Assembly (NCBI GenBank): GCA_964647585.1
Contig: CAZYGG010000002.1
Coordinates: 118,035-182,034 of the forward strand
Length of the DNA: 64,000 bases
Direction of reading: 5' to 3'
From: CAJINA01 sp964647585
GTDB taxonomy: Bacteria; Desulfobacterota; Desulfobacteria; Desulfobacterales; CAJINA01
This document shows positions 61,195-64,000 of the stretch, one piece after another. The notes below the pieces were generated by a model. The model saw only the letters and a list, made by a program, of their open reading frames with translations, had not been told where the DNA came from and ran no database searches. The stretch's first letter is position 1, and each line of letters starts with the position of its first letter. A program made the translations under genes and the position numbers.

Positions 61195-61286
61195 ATTTTT
61201 TCTGTTAACCAATCCGGTGTATTTTATGTAAATTCTAACTAAAATAGGACTAAACTGCCTGTTTAGCAAGTGTTATAGGCCGCAAT

Positions 61287-62084
61287 TCACATGTTTGGCC
61301 CTTTGATGGTAAAAAGTTCTGAGCAACAACCCTGAACGGCCACCGAAAGGTTGACCCGGGTTCCCTGCAGGGCCTGCCCCACTGTGCCGCGTGCTTTTTC
61401 GGGCGTGTTGTTCTGTTCACTCAGGTGGGCCAGGATAACATGTTTGAGCTTTTCATTGAGCACTTCTTTCAATAACCGGGTGGTGTCGTCGTTGGAAAGG
61501 TGGCCCGACCGGCTCTGGATTCTCTGCTTCAATGGCCACGGGTAGGGGCCCTGCTCGAGCATGGTCCGGTCGTGGTTGGCTTCGATAACCAGGGCGGCGC
61601 AGTCCTGCAGATGCGTTTTTACCATGGTTGTGGCAATCCCGAGATCGGTGGCAATCCCAATCCGGGTGCCGTTGGATGTAACGGTAAAGCCAGCCGGGTC
61701 CGACGCGTCATGGGAAATTGAAAAAGGGTGCAGTTCGAAATTCCCAATCCGGAAGGGGGTGCCGCAGCTGAAACTGTGTGCGGTTTCAATACGGCCCAGT
61801 TGATTTCGGGCGGCTGTATAGGTTTCATCTGAGATGTAAACCGGCAGTTTGAAGCGTCGCGAAAGCACCCCCACCGCCTGGATGTGATCCGTGTGTTCGT
61901 GCGAGACAACGATCCCATCGAGCTGCTCTGGATCCAGCCCCCGCGACTGCATGCGGCGTTCGATTTCCACCCCGGAAAGACCGGCATCGATAAGGATGCG
62001 GGAGTTGCCGTCGGAAAGATAGATGGCATTCCCCCGGCTTCCGCTGGCCAGCAAGCAGATGGATATGGCTTGGTTAGATTGCAC
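61287..62084 (-). CDS. Metallo-beta-lactamase-fold hydrolase, YycJ/WalJ type
   Basis: A 265-residue hydrolase. The start SICLLASGSRGNAIYLSDGN and ILIDAGLSGVEIERRM are the YycJ pattern. The metal motif is VSHEHTDHIQAVG (HxHxDH), with later His in ISHDASDPAGFTV, IEANHDRTML and HLSEQNN. YycJ-like proteins are 5'-nuclease-like enzymes involved in DNA processing or cell-wall signalling in Firmicutes; here the role is undetermined. It starts six bases after the end of dut on the same strand, so it belongs to the dut transcript. Confidence 0.88.
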   Translation of the reverse strand: MQSNQAISICLLASGSRGNAIYLSDGNSRILIDAGLSGVEIERRMQSRGLDPEQLDGIVVSHEHTDHIQAVGVLSRRFKLPVYISDETYTAARNQLGRIETAHSFSCGTPFRIGNFELHPFSISHDASDPAGFTVTSNGTRIGIATDLGIATTMVKTHLQDCAALVIEANHDRTMLEQGPYPWPLKQRIQSRSGHLSNDDTTRLLKEVLNEKLKHVILAHLSEQNNTPEKARGTVGQALQGTRVNLSVAVQGCCSELFTIKGPNM

Positions 62085-62089
62085 GCAGA

Positions 62090-62548
62090 TCAGACTCCCG
62101 TGTGCCCGAAACCACCGGAATCCCGGTCGGTTTCATCAAGGCTGGTCACCACCTTGAGCCTGGCCTGGCAAACCGGGTTGATCACCATCTGGGCGATCCG
62201 GTCACAACGCTGGATGGTAACCGGGGATTTGCCCAGGTTGATGAGGGCGATCCTGATTTCTCCCCTGTAATCCGCATCAATGGTGCCGGGTGAATTGATG
62301 ATTCCGATTCCCCGTTTAACCGCCAGGCCGCTCCGGGGCCTGATCTGGGCCTCATATCCGGCCGGTAGCGCAATGGCCAGGCCGGTGGGTACCAGCGCGA
62401 TGGCACCGGGTGCGATAACCGTATCTGCGGTAACCGCGGCACAGATGTCCATGCCGGCGGCCTGGGCCGTCATGTAACGGGGAAGGGGTATATCGGCATC
62501 CTGTTCAGGATTCAGTCTGGTGATATTTACGCTGGGGCTGGTGGTCAT
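62090..62548 (-). CDS. dut: dUTP pyrophosphatase
   Basis: A 152-residue trimeric dUTPase that splits dUTP to dUMP and pyrophosphate. Motif 1 AAGMDICAA, motif 2 RPRSGLAVKRGIGI, motif 3 GTIDADYRGEI, motif 4 RIAQMVI and motif 5 DSGGFGHTGV at the C-terminus are all present. Order and length are normal. It lies between the M16 protease gene and the YycJ-like gene on the same strand; a repeat separates it from the protease gene. Confidence 0.96.
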   Translation of the reverse strand: MTTSPSVNITRLNPEQDADIPLPRYMTAQAAGMDICAAVTADTVIAPGAIALVPTGLAIALPAGYEAQIRPRSGLAVKRGIGIINSPGTIDADYRGEIRIALINLGKSPVTIQRCDRIAQMVINPVCQARLKVVTSLDETDRDSGGFGHTGV

Positions 62549-62559
62549 GGCATTAGTTC

Positions 62560-62653
62560 AGGTTGTTTAGGTTGAAGGCTGAAGGCTGTTAGGTTGTTTA
62601 CTGTATTGGGAAGGGTTTTCCTTCAGCCTAAATACCTACAGCCTATCGACCTG
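62560..62653. repeat. Inverted repeat between dut and the M16 gene
   Basis: GGTTGTTTAGGTTGAAGGCT with GAAGGCTGTTAGG is answered by TTCAGCCTAAATACCTACAG in inverted form. The second half is the inverse of the short repeat at 11148-11187. Confidence 0.6.
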
Positions 62654-62706
62654 TATTTCGTTGTTTTTCTCTCAGTTGCTCCGGCAGACTGGATAGATCC
62701 CGTCGA

Positions 62707-63975
62707 TTACTGTCGGATTCCTTTGAAACCCGACCCCAGTTCCGTCAGGGGACCCAGCAGGGTCAGTGAGAACCTGCCTTCGGCAAACAGCTGGCGGGCG
62801 AGCGCCTGAATATCGCCGGTCGTCACTGCCTCGATGTTGGCTACAACGTCGGAGATGGGAACATACTGTCCAAAATTGATCTCATTTTGGGCGAGCCTGA
62901 CCATCTGATTGTCGTTGCTTTCTGCAGCCAGCAGCAGGTTACCCTTAAGAAACTCCTTGGCATCGGCCAGTTCGCCCGTTCCCACTGGTTCGGTCTGCAG
63001 GCGGTCCAGCTGTTTTAACATCAGGTCAAGCGTCTGCTGCGTATTTTCGGGTGAAACCCCCGCATACAGGCCGAACAGGCCGTTGTCCATGTATGAGGAG
63101 GCAAAGGAGTAGACCGAATAGGCCAGTCCCCGCTGCTCGCGGACTTCCTGGAACAGTCTTGAACTCATGTTGCTACCCAGGATGGTATTCAAAATGGAAA
63201 AAGCAAACCGGCGTGGATCTGATATGGCAATGCCCGGCGTGTTGATGCAAAGGTGCTCCTGTTCCAGATCACGCTGGAAAATACCTGTGTTGGCAAGTAC
63301 CGGCGGTGCGGTCCTTTCCGGAAAACCATTGCCCGGGCCGATCTTCTCAAACCCGTCGCGGACCAGCGCTACAAACTTTTGGTGATCAAGGTTGCCGGCC
63401 GCCGAGATGAGAATACGATCGGGCTGATACAGGCGCTTGAAAAAGTGTTTAACATCCTGGGATGTAAAGGCACTGACATTTTCACGGGTGCCCAGAATGG
63501 AACGCCCCAGCGGTGTATCGCCCCAGACAGCTCTGCCCGCAAGTGTCTGCAGGTGGTCTTCCGGATTGTCTTCCGACATACCGATTTCCTGTAAAATGAC
63601 GGGTCGTTCCCGTTCGATTTCAGCCGGGTCGAAAACGGAGTTCAGAAAGATGTCGGAAAGGATGTCCACCATCGATTCGAGGCGGGTATCCATTACCTTG
63701 GCATGGTAGCAGGTGGTTTCAAAAGAGGTAAACGCATTGGTATGCCCGCCAATGGCATCGAACTCCTTGGCGATATCATACGCACTGCGGCGCCGGGTGC
63801 CCTTGAAGATCATGTGTTCGATCAGGTGGGACAACCCGTTTTCGGCGGGAGATTCATCCCGGGCCCCTACGTCCACCCAGACCCCCATGGACACGGAGTG
63901 TACATGGGGCATGTGCTTGGTAAGAACCCGGATACCGTTGTCTAAAACTGTCCTGTTAACTGCTGCTTTTGTCAT
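62707..63975 (-). CDS. M16-family zinc peptidase (processing-peptidase-like)
   Basis: A 422-residue zinc protease of the pitrilysin/MPP family. The inverted zinc motif is GLSHLIEHMIFKGT (HxxEH) with the distal Glu region ...YHAKVMDTRLESMVDILSDI...E-R-PVILQEI. The C-terminal inactive half (SSRLFQEVREQRGLAYSVYSF with the conserved R/Y pair) is complete. The usual gene order in Desulfobacterota is pnp followed by this peptidase and dut, as here. The ATG has GAGGAAA before it and lies within the 3' end of the pnp-like frame, so its translation is coupled to that gene. Confidence 0.93.
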   Translation of the reverse strand: MTKAAVNRTVLDNGIRVLTKHMPHVHSVSMGVWVDVGARDESPAENGLSHLIEHMIFKGTRRRSAYDIAKEFDAIGGHTNAFTSFETTCYHAKVMDTRLESMVDILSDIFLNSVFDPAEIERERPVILQEIGMSEDNPEDHLQTLAGRAVWGDTPLGRSILGTRENVSAFTSQDVKHFFKRLYQPDRILISAAGNLDHQKFVALVRDGFEKIGPGNGFPERTAPPVLANTGIFQRDLEQEHLCINTPGIAISDPRRFAFSILNTILGSNMSSRLFQEVREQRGLAYSVYSFASSYMDNGLFGLYAGVSPENTQQTLDLMLKQLDRLQTEPVGTGELADAKEFLKGNLLLAAESNDNQMVRLAQNEINFGQYVPISDVVANIEAVTTGDIQALARQLFAEGRFSLTLLGPLTELGSGFKGIRQ

Positions 63976-64000
63976 TTTCCTCGGCCAGGACAGCCTTGCG
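63956..64000 (-). CDS. pnp: 3' end of polyribonucleotide nucleotidyltransferase-like gene, cut by window edge
   Basis: On the minus strand the last 14 codons before a TAA read RKAVLAEENDKSSS. SRKAxLAE is how the S1 domain at the end of PNPase commonly finishes, and pnp often precedes this peptidase gene. The stop lies 17 bases inside the peptidase frame, in a different frame. The identification rests on these few residues and on context only. Confidence 0.5.
   Translation of the reverse strand, partial: RKAVLAEENDKSSS

Overview
The window is about 64 kb of bacterial chromosome, mostly near 55-58 % G+C by eye, with short intergenic gaps and many small operons. The gene set suggests an anaerobic or micro-aerophilic, lipid-A-type Gram-negative bacterium, most likely a member of the Desulfobacterota (Desulfobacterales-like). 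It includes an adenosylcobalamin-dependent ribonucleotide reductase, a B12-binding radical SAM enzyme, a bacteriohemerythrin, a PqiABC envelope system, DUF3786 and DUF401 proteins, many two-component proteins, and sigma-54 promoters in front of nitrogen genes. The taxonomic call is an inference from gene families, not from a marker-gene comparison.

Layout. 1-5 kb: 3' part of a MocR-like aminotransferase, typA, a Cys-rich YkgJ-like gene, and an enolase-superfamily gene that has lost its N-terminal segment. 5-10 kb: nitrogen block with glnB (P-II) and amtB, each behind a well-formed sigma-54 promoter and each followed by a hairpin terminator, with trxA between them on the other strand; then mutT-like and an unrecognised membrane protein. 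10-18 kb: FMN-dependent alpha-hydroxy-acid dehydrogenase with an unusual N-terminal Cys cluster, Na/Pi cotransporter, a response regulator/hybrid kinase pair, and nrdJ. 18-23 kb: PilZ protein, then plsC-like, kbl, tdh (threonine to glycine + acetyl-CoA) and speE. 23-35 kb: a large hybrid kinase, pqiABC, a duplicated Spy/CpxP-like periplasmic protein, lysA, a DUF401 permease, a second acyltransferase, and a Nudix protein with a split Nudix box. 35-42.5 kb: aroB, HIT protein, then a signalling cluster: metallo-beta-lactamase-fold protein, periplasmic-binding-domain/SpoIIE phosphatase, RsbW-like kinase, STAS antagonist, and hemerythrin.

42.47-46.1 kb is a clearly different, A+T-rich accessory segment. 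It begins with a fragment that matches the 3' end of tmRNA (ssrA), a classic integration site. Directly after it lies the frameshifted C-terminal relic of a tyrosine integrase pointing at that site, then an orphan coding remnant and the first 19 codons of a REP-associated (Y1) transposase. Two intact unrecognised genes follow: a multi-pass membrane protein, and a zinc-ribbon/membrane/TPR protein. These two genes are the best candidate here for an undescribed system.

46-64 kb returns to ordinary chromosome: SGNH hydrolase, coniferyl-aldehyde-type dehydrogenase, a small coiled-coil membrane protein, PHP-family histidinol phosphatase, DUF2062 protein, a B12/radical SAM protein with a sugar-isomerase-like partner, gltB-gltD (glutamate synthase, linking back to glnB/amtB), an unrecognised secreted protein, and a YycJ-like hydrolase-dut-M16 protease-(pnp) group at the right edge.

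Intergenic spaces are unusually rich in dispersed inverted-repeat elements. At least four families recur within this window, one of them with five or six full-length copies and end-only remnants. No CRISPR array, no complete tRNA or rRNA gene and no complete insertion sequence was seen.
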